DNA from: Haloterrigena salifodinae
Lineage (GTDB): Archaea; Halobacteriota; Halobacteria; Halobacteriales; Natrialbaceae
Reading direction: 5' to 3'
Assembly: GCF_003977755.1 (NCBI RefSeq)
Contig: NZ_RQWN01000002.1
Location: forward strand, 682,001-746,000
Length of the DNA stretch: 64,000 nt
Positions 52,255 through 60,805 of the stretch are shown in pieces. The notes under the pieces are model-generated. The model made no database searches. It saw only the letters and a program-made list of their open reading frames with translations, and had not been told where the DNA came from. The position numbers and the translations under genes were made by a program. How positions within the stretch are numbered: position 1 is the stretch's first letter; each line of letters opens with the position of its first letter.

Positions 52255-53703
52255 GTGGCAACCGAATCAGCGTCGTTTCCCCGTCCGATCGGCACTCGAC
52301 AGCGCTTCTCCGCACTACTGACAGCGACCGCGCTGGGGGTCTACCTCTTGTTGATCGTCGGCGCGACGACCTCGTTGACGAACGCGACCGCGGCGTGTTC
52401 GACCTGGCCGACCTGTCACGCACCCGTCGATCCGCTGAGTCAGACCCAACTCCTCGTCGCGTGGGGCCACCGGATCGCGGCCGTCATCGTCGGCCTGCTC
52501 GTCGCCGCGACGGCCGTCACCGCTGTCCTCGGTGACGTCTCGCGGCGCGTCACGGCGGCGATCGTCCTCGGCGCCGCCCTCTACGTGGTACAGGTCGGTG
52601 TCGGCGCCGCGACGGCGATGTCCGGCCCCGCGGCGATCGTCCCCGGCCTCCACCTCTCGCTCGGCCTCGTGATCTTCGGGACGGTCGTCCTCGCGCTCGC
52701 CTGGGATCTCGAACTCGCCACCGGCAGCGACGACGACATGATCGATCCCGAACCGCTCGAGGAGGGCGCGGTCAGCGAGGGTGCGGCCGGCGGCGACCGC
52801 ACCCTTCCCGAGGGCGGGCTCGCTCGAGCCCGGCTCACCGCGTTCGCGTACTTCAAGATGATGAAACCGCGGCTGATGTGGCTGCTCTGTCTGGTCGCCG
52901 CCGCGGGGATGGCGCTGGCCGCCGGCCCGTCGCTCGACCGCTACACCATTCTGGCGACGCTCGGCGGCGGCGTCCTCGCCATCGGCGCTTCGGGAACCTT
53001 CAACCACGTCCTGGAACGCGACGTCGACCGGAAGATGTCCCGCACGTCGGACCGCCCGCTGGCGACCGACCTGATTCCCGTTCGCAACGCCTTGGCCTTC
53101 GGCGGGCTGTTGACCGTCGCCTCGCTGAGCGTCTTCCTGACGATCAACCGGCTGGCGGCCGCACTCGGCCTCGCGGCGATCATCTTCTACAGCGTCGTCT
53201 ACACCCTCGTCCTCAAGCCCAACACCGTCCAGAACACGGTCATCGGCGGGGCTGCGGGTGCGCTCCCAGCGCTGATCGGCTGGGCCGCGGTCACTAACGA
53301 GATCGGGCTTCCGGGGCTGGCGCTCGCGGGCGTGATCTTCCTCTGGACGCCGGCGCATTTCTACAACCTCGCGCTGGCCTACAAGGACGACTACGCCCGC
53401 GGCGGCTTCCCGATGATGCCTGTCGTCCGCGGCGAGACCGAGACGCGAAAGCAGATCATCTACTACCTCGCGGCGACGCTCGTGAGCACGGTCGCACTGG
53501 CCTGGATCGCCAACCTCGGCGCGCTCTATGCGGCGACGGTCGTCGTCTTCGGCGGGATCTTCCTCTGGACCGCCGTCAGGCTCCACTTCGAGCAGACCGA
53601 GGCCGCGGCGTTCCGCTCGTTCCACGCTTCGAACGCCTTCCTCGGGGCCGTCCTCGTCGCGGTGCTGGTCGACGCACTCGTCCTGACCGGCTCGCTGTTC
53701 TGA
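52255..53703 (+). CDS. ctaB: fusion of half CtaA (heme A synthase-like) and CtaB/CyoE protoheme IX farnesyltransferase
   Basis: This 482-residue membrane protein has two parts. Residues 20-155 carry four helices like half of CtaA, with C48 and C54 (A-A-C-S-T-W-P-T-C-H) and heme-ligand-type histidines in W-G-H-R-I (H72) and G-L-H-L-S (H133). After a 45-residue acidic linker, residues 195-482 form a UbiA-type prenyltransferase with K-M-M-K-P-R, the Asp motif N-H-V-L-E-R-D-V-D-R-K-M and R-T-S-D-R-P-L, and a second Asp-rich loop Y-K-D-D-Y. It farnesylates heme b to heme o for terminal oxidases. The fusion suggests channelling toward heme a. The start is GTG at 52255. Confidence 0.92.
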   Translation: MATESASFPRPIGTRQRFSALLTATALGVYLLLIVGATTSLTNATAACSTWPTCHAPVDPLSQTQLLVAWGHRIAAVIVGLLVAATAVTAVLGDVSRRVTAAIVLGAALYVVQVGVGAATAMSGPAAIVPGLHLSLGLVIFGTVVLALAWDLELATGSDDDMIDPEPLEEGAVSEGAAGGDRTLPEGGLARARLTAFAYFKMMKPRLMWLLCLVAAAGMALAAGPSLDRYTILATLGGGVLAIGASGTFNHVLERDVDRKMSRTSDRPLATDLIPVRNALAFGGLLTVASLSVFLTINRLAAALGLAAIIFYSVVYTLVLKPNTVQNTVIGGAAGALPALIGWAAVTNEIGLPGLALAGVIFLWTPAHFYNLALAYKDDYARGGFPMMPVVRGETETRKQIIYYLAATLVSTVALAWIANLGALYAATVVVFGGIFLWTAVRLHFEQTEAAAFRSFHASNAFLGAVLVAVLVDALVLTGSLF

Positions 53704-53810
53704 GTCGCCGATTCGCTCCATTCTCTTTACTCCAGCCAGTCTGTGAACCGATCGACCGCTCCACGGTAGCAGCGACTCCTTCGGACTGATCGCGGAAACG
53801 GTACCAGTTC

Positions 53811-55439
53811 TCACGCCGGCGCCGAATCGAAACCGGACTCGAGCGCGTCGATCGCCTCGTCATCGCCCGCCACCAGAAGGCTGTCGTCGGCCTCGAACCG
53901 GAACTCGAGCGGCACGTCCGTGACGATCTCGCCGTCGCGCTCGACGGCAACGAGGATGCAGTCGCTCTCCGGGATCGTCGTCTCGCCGAGGGTCCGGCCC
54001 GCGAACCGCCCGGACTCGAAGCGGACGACCGTCAGCTGACGGTCGTAGGAGAGGATCTCCTCGCGGAGGACGTCCAGCGCGAGCAGTCGACCGCTGATGT
54101 CGGGGAGGGTGAGCACGTAGTCGGCGCCTGCCCGCCGCAGCTTCCGCTCGCTGTCGGCGTCGTTGGCACGGACGACGACGTCGAGGTCGTCCGCGAGTTC
54201 GCGCGCGACGAGCGCCGACAGGATGGCCTCGTCGTCGCTGCCGACCGCGACGACGAATGCCGTCGCCGTCTGGAGGTCGGCTCGCTCGAGGACATCCTCG
54301 TCGGTCGCGTCGCCGACGACGTCGACACCCGGCAGTTCCTCACGGTCGATAACGGTACAGGCGACGCCGGCCGCACGGAGGCGCTCGCTGATCGTCGAGC
54401 CGACCTCGCCGTGACCTGCGACGACCACCCTCGGGTGGGACGTCCGGGCGGGTGCAGTGTGGCTCTCGAGTTCCTTCAGCGTCGACTCGTCACCGGCGAC
54501 GAGCAATACGGTGTGTTCGTCGATCTCGAGGTCCGGTGACGGCTCGCTGACGAACGCGCCTCCCTTCCAAAGGCCGACGAGGATCACGTCCGTCGCCTCG
54601 AGAACACCGAGCTCGGCGAGGGTCTTTCCGCAGACGGTGCTCTCCTCGAAGACCGAGAGTTCGACGAGAGAGACGCCGTCGCCGAGGCTCGTCACGTCGC
54701 TGACGCGCGGATCGATCTCGGCCCGGACCCGTTCGGCGATCCGACGACCGAGCAGGTGTCGCGGCGTGACGACGGTGTCGGCGCCCGCGTAGCGGAGCGG
54801 GCGCTCGAGCGACCGGTCGCTACAGAGGGCGACGACGCGAACGTCCGCGGTCCGCTCTCTGACGGCGAGGACGGCGCTTGCGGCCGCCTCGTCGGCGGTG
54901 TCGATCACGACCGCGGCCGCGTCGTCGACGTTGGCTCGCTCTAAGTCCTCGACCGCAGTGGGATCGCCCCGAATCACGGACGTTCCCGCCTCGTCGAGGG
55001 CCAGCGCCTCCGACTCGTCCTCGACGACCACGAGGTGATCGACGCCCCGGCTCTCGAACTCGTCGACGAGGCGCTCGCTGCGCGAGGAGTAGCCACAGAC
55101 GAGGACGTGGTCCGCCAGTTCCGTGGTGCGCGGCGCCGTCGGGGAGAACGACTCCTCGAGGATCGGCTGGAAGACGTAGGGGACGACGATGAAGAGGACG
55201 AGGAACGTCCCGAGGTCCATCGCCATCACGAAGAGGTTCCCCAGCGGGGACCCCCACGGCGAGTCGGAGCCGTAGCCGGTCCCCGTGAACGTCTCGATGA
55301 CGACCTGCGTCGAGTGGAAGTAGCTCTGCGAGCGGCCCTCGACGGCGACCATGACGTAGTGGTACAACAGCGACGTCAGGACGATGAGGGCCAGTACGCC
55401 GCCAATCGTCTTCGCGGCGCGCCGTTGCCAGCGTTCCAT
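53811..55439 (-). CDS. potassium channel with two RCK/TrkA domains (filter TGTGYG)
   Basis: This 542-residue protein has a two-helix pore: helix 1 at 12-32, selectivity filter T52-G-T-G-Y-G57, helix 2 at 68-90. Two RCK modules follow, with Rossmann starts H-V-L-V-C-G-Y-S (about 111) and R-V-V-V-A-G-H-G-E-V-G (about 334), each followed by a TrkA-C-like domain. In MthK-type channels RCK domains bind nucleotide or Ca2+ to gate K+. The filter has G-T-G-Y-G rather than the common T-V-G-Y-G. A paralogue at 60806 has the same register with V-G-F-G. It is monocistronic on the minus strand. Confidence 0.9.
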   Translation of the reverse strand: MERWQRRAAKTIGGVLALIVLTSLLYHYVMVAVEGRSQSYFHSTQVVIETFTGTGYGSDSPWGSPLGNLFVMAMDLGTFLVLFIVVPYVFQPILEESFSPTAPRTTELADHVLVCGYSSRSERLVDEFESRGVDHLVVVEDESEALALDEAGTSVIRGDPTAVEDLERANVDDAAAVVIDTADEAAASAVLAVRERTADVRVVALCSDRSLERPLRYAGADTVVTPRHLLGRRIAERVRAEIDPRVSDVTSLGDGVSLVELSVFEESTVCGKTLAELGVLEATDVILVGLWKGGAFVSEPSPDLEIDEHTVLLVAGDESTLKELESHTAPARTSHPRVVVAGHGEVGSTISERLRAAGVACTVIDREELPGVDVVGDATDEDVLERADLQTATAFVVAVGSDDEAILSALVARELADDLDVVVRANDADSERKLRRAGADYVLTLPDISGRLLALDVLREEILSYDRQLTVVRFESGRFAGRTLGETTIPESDCILVAVERDGEIVTDVPLEFRFEADDSLLVAGDDEAIDALESGFDSAPA

Positions 55440-55542
55440 ACGTCACCATTCGCCGGCCGGATCAAGAAGCTGTGACGACCGAAACAGTCTCCGTAGCGAA
55501 CGTGCGCGATACCCACACACGTGCGGACGATAGCCTCCGGTC

Positions 55543-56547
55543 TCAGTCGTCGGCCCCGCGGGCCGCGTCGATCCGCTCGAACTGCTCGTCGCTGAGGTCG
55601 ACCTCGACCGCGCCGACGTTCTCCTCGAGTTGCTCGGGCGTTCGTGCGCCGACGATCGGGACGCAGGTGAAGCGATCCTGATCCATCAGCCAGCGCAGCG
55701 AAACTTGGGCCGGAGAGGCGTCGACTTCGTCGGCGACGGACTCGACGGCCTCGAGGACGTCCCAGGCCTGCTCGGTCGCGTAGTAGTCGTCGAACATCTC
55801 GTCTAAGCTGCCGCGAGAGCCGTCGGGCGCCTCGACGGAACCGTCCTCGGCGCGGTCGTACTTGCCGGTCAGGAAGCCGCCCGAAAGCGGCGAGTAGGGG
55901 CAGACGGCCAGATCCTGATCGGCGCAGACGTCGAGGTAGTCGCCGACCTCGTCGTACTGGGCCGCGTTGACCATCGGCTGGGTGACGTCGAATCGCTCGA
56001 GGCCCTCGACGTCGCTGGTCCACAGCGCCTTCGTCAGCTTCCAGGCGGCCATCGAGGAGGCGCCGAGGTAGCGGACTTTCCCCTCGCGGACGAGCTCCGT
56101 GAGCGTCTGCATGGTCTCCCGGATCGGCGTGTCCTCGTCCCAGCGGTGGATGTAGTAGACGTCGAGGTAGTCCGTGCCGAGTCGCTCCAGGGTGCCCTCG
56201 ATCTGGGCGCGGATGTGCTTGCGCCCGAGACCGGAGTCGTTCGGTCCGGGTTCACCCCGGCCGTCGAAGGGGAAGTAGACCTTCGAGGCGATGACGACGT
56301 CCTCGCGGTGGATGTCGCGGTCCGCGAGCCACTCGCCGATCCACTCCTCGCTGGTGCCGTTGGGATCGCCGTAGACGTTCGCGGTGTCGATGAAGTTGAT
56401 GCCCTGCTCCCATGCCGCGTCGAGCAGGTCGTGAGCTTCCTCACGGTCGGTTTCGACGGTGCCGCCGCTCTCCTTCGCGAAGCGCCAGGTACCGAAACAC
56501 AGTCTTGAAACGGTCGTACCCGTGTTACCGAGGGTCGTGTACTCCAT
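55543..56547 (-). CDS. aldo/keto reductase
   Basis: This 334-residue TIM-barrel NADPH oxidoreductase has the catalytic tetrad in place: D54 and Y59 (F-I-D-T-A-N-V-Y-G), K89 (V-V-I-A-S-K-V) and H134 (V-Y-Y-I-H-R-W). The NADPH loop is P-I-V-G-A-R-T-P-E-Q near the end. It resembles the bacterial/archaeal AKR11-12 (YajO/Tas-like) group. The substrate is an aldehyde or ketone that cannot be specified. The start at 56547 (M-E-Y-T-T-L-G) is standard. A second AKR lies 1 kb away (57542), different in sequence. Confidence 0.93.
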   Translation of the reverse strand: MEYTTLGNTGTTVSRLCFGTWRFAKESGGTVETDREEAHDLLDAAWEQGINFIDTANVYGDPNGTSEEWIGEWLADRDIHREDVVIASKVYFPFDGRGEPGPNDSGLGRKHIRAQIEGTLERLGTDYLDVYYIHRWDEDTPIRETMQTLTELVREGKVRYLGASSMAAWKLTKALWTSDVEGLERFDVTQPMVNAAQYDEVGDYLDVCADQDLAVCPYSPLSGGFLTGKYDRAEDGSVEAPDGSRGSLDEMFDDYYATEQAWDVLEAVESVADEVDASPAQVSLRWLMDQDRFTCVPIVGARTPEQLEENVGAVEVDLSDEQFERIDAARGADD

Positions 56548-56656
56548 GCGCGGCGGTTTCGGCGCGAACGGCAAAACGGATGCGGAACCGGCGAACCGCG
56601 AGCGGTTCAATCGCCGCTGTCCACACCCGGGACGGCCGCGATCCATTTGCAGGAGC

Positions 56657-57445
56657 CTACGCTGTTTCGCGTGTGTTCGGGACGAACAGCCGGGTGAACA
56701 GTCCCGGATTCGGTTCGTACCGCAGGCGAAGGAGGGCCAGATCAACGGCGAGTTTCGCTCCGAGGAGCAAAAGGAAAAACCCCCAGCCGACGACGCCACG
56801 TCCAATATCAAATACTATCGTTCCGGCATAGACAGGGACCAACAGTAGCAACACGACGAACCAGACGCCGGCGATGCGAATCGGCAGTTCCGCTAGCATC
56901 GCCGCGGAGTATTGATCGACGAGTCGCCGAGAGAGGAAGTCGCGACCGAGTACGGACAGCTGGATCACCGAGGCGATCGCGGCGGTCACGAGTCCCTCGA
57001 GCGTGTACGATATCGCGATGTACCCAACGATCGATTCCACAGCGGGTCGCCCCTCGATCACGACCCCAGTGTTCGGAAAATCCAAAAACGCACGCGAGAG
57101 CAGAAACCAGATGATCGCGACGAGAGGGACGCTAGCAGGGATATACCGCGCGTTTCGGTACCGAAGCGGCGGCAGCGATCGAATTGGTCTGAAAGATTCA
57201 CCGGGTACAGGGAGTGGTACCGGCCCGGGATACGATCCACCACCTTTTTCCTCAGGTTTGGAGTCTCGCTGTCCGAACAACGCGACGACGTAGTATCCGA
57301 GAAGCGTTACGCCGATTTCGACCCAGTAGACGAACAGCGCTTGAAACGGCCGCCAGCCGAAGCCGATCAGCCCCGCGATCGGCAGAGCGTTCACAACAAA
57401 GAGTAGCAGTGTTTCTATTCGACGGCCCGTCTTCGATCCGGACAT
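56657..57445 (-). CDS. DUF6498-like polytopic membrane protein
   Basis: This 262-residue protein has about six helices. W-R-P-F-Q-A-L-F-V-Y-W-V-E-I-G (start of helix 2) is the hallmark of DUF6498 proteins. A polar, Pro-rich loop (about 67-98) follows, and later helices include G-R-G-V-V-G-W-G-F-F-L-L-L-L. Function is unknown. The start M-S-G-S-K-T at 57445 is favoured because an AT-rich TATA-like stretch lies 14-30 bases upstream; ATGs at 57475 and further upstream are alternatives. The AT-rich promoter is unusually marked for this window. Confidence 0.75.
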   Translation of the reverse strand: MSGSKTGRRIETLLLFVVNALPIAGLIGFGWRPFQALFVYWVEIGVTLLGYYVVALFGQRDSKPEEKGGGSYPGPVPLPVPGESFRPIRSLPPLRYRNARYIPASVPLVAIIWFLLSRAFLDFPNTGVVIEGRPAVESIVGYIAISYTLEGLVTAAIASVIQLSVLGRDFLSRRLVDQYSAAMLAELPIRIAGVWFVVLLLLVPVYAGTIVFDIGRGVVGWGFFLLLLGAKLAVDLALLRLRYEPNPGLFTRLFVPNTRETA

Positions 57446-57541
57446 TCTTATAAATAAAAATATATTTACACCCATTAAAAATTCCCGCAAATCGATAGCA
57501 AGTGCGATAGGTTGTGCCCCCTCCGACGGCTGACCGCGGTG

Positions 57542-58531
57542 CTACCAGCGGTGGTGGACGTGCTCCGCGACGTACTCCTCGTAGACGTCCCGAGCCGCGC
57601 CGTGGGCCTGATTCGACAGCGCGTCAAGGTCTGAGACCGCGGCGTTCGAACGGACGTGGTCCGGCGAGGTCGTGCCGGGGATGACCGTCGAGACCGCCTC
57701 GTGGTCGAGGATCCAGCGGAGCGTGAACTCGGCCGTCGAGCGGTCCTCGGGAACGTGGGGCTCGAGCGCTTCGAGGGCGTCGTGGCCCGTTTCGTAGGGG
57801 ACACCCGCGAACGTCTCGCCGACGTCGAAGGCCTCGCCCTCGCGGTTGAAGTTGCGGTGGTCGTCCTCGGCGAACTCCTGGTCGCGCTCGAGCGCGCCGG
57901 TCAGCAGGCCCGACGCGTAGGGGACGCGGACGATGACGCCGATATCGTTTCGCTTTGCCTGCTCGAAGAACAGCTCGTTCGGGCGCTGGCGGAACAGGTT
58001 GAAGATGATCTGGACCGTCTCGACGACGTCGTACTCGATCGCCTTCAGGGCTTCCTCGACCGTCTCGACACTGACGCCCGCGTGGGCGATCTCGCCCTCC
58101 GATTTGAGCCGCTCGAGGGCGTCGAACGTTTCGGGCTGGTAGTAGGCCTCGGTCGGTGGACAGTGCAGTTGTAGGAGGTCCAGCGTCTCCTCGTTTATGT
58201 ACTCCTGGCTCCGAGCAACGAACTCGGAGATGTTCTCGTAGTCGTACCGATCCGCCTCGTGGGGATCGAGTCGCCGGCCGGCCTTCGTCGCGACGAAGAC
58301 GTCGTCGTGGGCGTCGCGTTCGTCCAAGACGTGGCCGATGTGTCGCTCGCTGCGGCCGTCGCCGTAGACGTCCGCCGTGTCGATGAAGTCGACGTCCGCC
58401 TCGAGGGCGGCGCGAACGACCTCGCGGCCGGTTTCGTCGTCGACGTCGCCCCAACTGCCGCCGATGTTCCAGGTGCCGAGGCCGACCTCAGAAACGTCGT
58501 AGCCGGTCGAACCGAGCCGTCGATGGTTCAT
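57542..58531 (-). CDS. aldo/keto reductase
   Basis: This 329-residue AKR has the tetrad D51, Y56 (F-I-D-T-A-D-V-Y-G), K83 (V-F-V-A-T-K-A) and H123 (L-L-Q-L-H-C-P). Near the C-terminus A-V-S-T-V-I-P-G-T-T-S provides the NADPH phosphate-binding loop. The protein starts M-N-H-R-R-L-G. It is typical of haloarchaeal sugar or aldehyde reductases, with the substrate unknown. It is upstream of the DUF6498-like gene on the same strand, and near the other AKR and the second HTH_10 regulator. Confidence 0.93.
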   Translation of the reverse strand: MNHRRLGSTGYDVSEVGLGTWNIGGSWGDVDDETGREVVRAALEADVDFIDTADVYGDGRSERHIGHVLDERDAHDDVFVATKAGRRLDPHEADRYDYENISEFVARSQEYINEETLDLLQLHCPPTEAYYQPETFDALERLKSEGEIAHAGVSVETVEEALKAIEYDVVETVQIIFNLFRQRPNELFFEQAKRNDIGVIVRVPYASGLLTGALERDQEFAEDDHRNFNREGEAFDVGETFAGVPYETGHDALEALEPHVPEDRSTAEFTLRWILDHEAVSTVIPGTTSPDHVRSNAAVSDLDALSNQAHGAARDVYEEYVAEHVHHRW

Positions 58532-58631
58532 GTGTGTTCGATGCGGATAGTCTCGGGTATGCCTTGCCTTCGGGGCAATCCGGACAGTTCGATCCCGCGA
58601 CCCCGCGGGATGGCGCGACGGACCGTCGCTC

Positions 58632-59294
58632 TCAGAACGGTCCGCCGTGGACGAGCCCTTCCATGACCGTTCGTTCGGCCCGCCGGAGCAACTCCCCCGC
58701 CGTCCCGCTCGAGCAGTCCAGTCGATCCGCAACGTCCTCGAGGGACCCGTCCCGGGTCGTGTGGTAGTAGCCGCAGTCGACGGCCGCGGAAACGGCTTCG
58801 AACTGGCGCTGGGTCAAATCAGCCCGCGTGTCGATTCGCCCGGCACGGTACGTCCCGACCGAACGGACGTCGACGCGCGCCGTATCGGCCACGTCGTCGA
58901 CCGCCGTCTGGATCGCTTCGTCGGGACCGACCGCCGTCAGTCGTATCGTCCCGTCGTCGCGGAACGCTACCGGCGGGATGATGATCAGCCCCGGTTGTTC
59001 GACCGCGTCCACGAACGTTCGGTCGGCCCCCGTCAGCGACTCCCGCACGTACAGGTAGAAGGAATCGTCGCGACACGGTGCGAGCTCGTAGTCGAGCACC
59101 GTGGGGGCGTCCTCGAGGGCGGGCTCGTAGGGGACTCGCGGACCGTCGATGTAGAACAGCATCGCGTACTCGTCGCCGTACTGGTGGCCGTAGAGCAATC
59201 TCGATGCAGTATACCCCTCGTGTTCAACGATGAACTGGTGCATCGGATGCTGCTCGGCCGTCGGTCGCTGCAGGGTCACCTCGAGATAGCGCAT
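58632..59294 (-). CDS. HTH_10 (Bat-type) transcriptional regulator 2
   Basis: This 220-residue paralogue of 45599-46249 also starts M-R-Y-L, here M-R-Y-L-E-V-T-L. Its C-terminal HTH has L-T-Q-R-Q-F-E-A-V-S-A-A-V-D-C-G-Y-Y, then T-T-R-D-G-S-L-E-D-V-A-D-R-L-D-C-S-S-G-T-A-G-E. The N-terminal domain carries a short, variable sensor-like fold. It is divergent (153 bases) from the RnfC/PduS-like gene. Each HTH_10 protein of this window faces a membrane electron-transfer component, so local regulation is plausible. Confidence 0.88.
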   Translation of the reverse strand: MRYLEVTLQRPTAEQHPMHQFIVEHEGYTASRLLYGHQYGDEYAMLFYIDGPRVPYEPALEDAPTVLDYELAPCRDDSFYLYVRESLTGADRTFVDAVEQPGLIIIPPVAFRDDGTIRLTAVGPDEAIQTAVDDVADTARVDVRSVGTYRAGRIDTRADLTQRQFEAVSAAVDCGYYHTTRDGSLEDVADRLDCSSGTAGELLRRAERTVMEGLVHGGPF

Positions 59295-59447
59295 TTCGCT
59301 GCTCGAGATACGTCCGCTGGTGCCTACAAAGCTACCGTCTCGACGGACCGCCGGACGGCGGATCGAACGCCGCCACGGGGTGTTATAAACACCCCTCATA
59401 GGTGCGGATCAAGTCGAACGATCGTTCCGGACAATGCTCCGCGTGTC

Positions 59448-60572
59448 ATGACGACTCCACGTATGCGGCCGACTCGTGACGCGGAGTGGCCGGACGTTCG
59501 AACCGAGGGGAGCGACCTGATCCGGTCGGCCGGCGTCGCGGGCGCGGGCGGCGCCGGCTTTCCGTCCTACGCGAAGTGGACGAACCTCGACGCGGTCGAT
59601 TCCCTCCTGGTGAACCACCAGGAGAGCGAACCGAACTACTGCATCGACAAGTGGCTCGGAAAGACCCGCGCGGAGACGTTCGCCACGCTGTTCGACGCGC
59701 TGCTCGACCAGGCGTTCGATCTGATCGTCGTCAGCGCGAAGTGGAAGGATCGCGACGAGTACGTTCGGGCCCTCGAGGCCGAGACTGCCGACACGGTGAT
59801 CCGGCCGGATGAACTCCCCCTCGACAGGGACGCGGAATCGGGCGTCGTGTTCGCCTACACGGAGAACGAGTACCAGTACGGGATGGAGAGCGTCCTGCTC
59901 AAGACCGTCGACGGGACGGTTATCGGAACCGATCTGCCGACCGATCACGGCTGGCTCGTCCAGAACACCGAAACCCTGTCCAATATCTCTCGGGCGTTCA
60001 CCGACGGTGAGCCAGTGACCCACAAGTACGTCCACGTCAGCGGCGACGTGCCGCGGGATCGATTCCTCGAGGTTCCGATCGGCACGCCCGCGAGCGAACT
60101 CCTGTGCGCGGCCGACTGTCCGCCCGACGCGCTCCCCGCAGACGCGGTGATCGCCGACGGCGGGCCGGGCTGGTGTTTCCCGGTTGATTCGGCACTCGAC
60201 GAGTACGGCGTCCGCAAGCACACGAACTGCCTGCTCGTCCTCGACGAGGAAACCGTCGCGGAAAACACGTACGGCGAGGGCCGAATCGACGTGCTCGAGG
60301 CGGACGAGTGGAGCGACCGGGAGGCTGAAACCGAGCCGACCGCGACGATCGAGCCGTCCTACGTCCGGGTTCCGCTCGCGACGAACCCGGAGCCGGACGT
60401 CGTGAACCCCGCCGAACCGGTCGTCGAGGTCGGCGATCGCGTCGACGTCGGCGACCGGATCGCGAGCCCCAGTTCCGACGGGATCAGTATCCCCCAACAC
60501 GCGTCTATCGCCGGCGAGGTGACGGTGGTGTCCGAGTCTAGTATCGAGATCGAACCCCACTCGAGCGCGTAG
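59448..60572 (+). CDS. RnfC/PduS-like SLBB-domain protein lacking the 4Fe-4S domain
   Basis: This 374-residue protein starts M-T-T-P-R-M and contains the NuoF/RnfC glycine-rich motif G-V-A-G-A-G-G-A-G-F-P-S-Y (29-41) and N-H-Q-E-S-E-P-N-Y (56-64), as in RnfC and PduS. An SLBB-like region (about 190-285) follows, and a C-terminal barrel-sandwich segment ends V-G-D-R-V-D-V-G-D-R-I-A and Q-H-A-S-I-A-G-E. Its cysteines are scattered (C65, C224, C228, C245, C263) with no C-x-x-C-x-x-C cluster, so the ferredoxin domain of RnfC/PduS is absent. FMN or NADH binding remains possible. No other Rnf gene is near. Confidence 0.85.
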   Translation: MTTPRMRPTRDAEWPDVRTEGSDLIRSAGVAGAGGAGFPSYAKWTNLDAVDSLLVNHQESEPNYCIDKWLGKTRAETFATLFDALLDQAFDLIVVSAKWKDRDEYVRALEAETADTVIRPDELPLDRDAESGVVFAYTENEYQYGMESVLLKTVDGTVIGTDLPTDHGWLVQNTETLSNISRAFTDGEPVTHKYVHVSGDVPRDRFLEVPIGTPASELLCAADCPPDALPADAVIADGGPGWCFPVDSALDEYGVRKHTNCLLVLDEETVAENTYGEGRIDVLEADEWSDREAETEPTATIEPSYVRVPLATNPEPDVVNPAEPVVEVGDRVDVGDRIASPSSDGISIPQHASIAGEVTVVSESSIEIEPHSSA

Positions 60573-60601
60573 CGGGCCGCTGCGGTCCCCACTCTAGACC
60601 T

Positions 60602-60796
60602 CTATCCGCTGTCGCCCGCGCTCCGAAACGGCAGCGAGATGTCCTCCTCGCGGAACTCGATCGGCTTCTCCCGTTCGTTCCCGGTCCGGCGGACGGAGAT
60701 GCGATCGTCGCCGGTATCGAGCGTGAACTCCTCCTCGCGGTATTCAACGGATGATACGGTCCGAGTTGGGAAGTTACATAGGGACGCAACGGGCAC
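60602..60796 (-). CDS. small hypothetical protein
   Basis: This frame of up to 64 residues ends with a natural-looking beta-rich stretch: Y-R-E-E-E-F-T-L-D-T-G-D-D-R-I-S-V-R-R, then P-I-E-F-R-E-E-D-I-S-L-P-F. The possible start is a GTG at 60796, 9 bases from the divergent channel start at 60806; a shorter real protein is possible. It looks like a conserved small haloarchaeal protein, but no family is recognised. Confidence 0.5.
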   Translation of the reverse strand: MPVASLCNFPTRTVSSVEYREEEFTLDTGDDRISVRRTGNEREKPIEFREEDISLPFRSAGDSG

Positions 60797-60805
60797 GGTT
60801 CCCCA

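Noticed and set aside
52315-53814. Open frame of 499 codons antisense to the CtaA-CtaB fusion
   Set aside because: Composition is Arg/Asp/Glu only, without family motif; shadow of a membrane protein gene.
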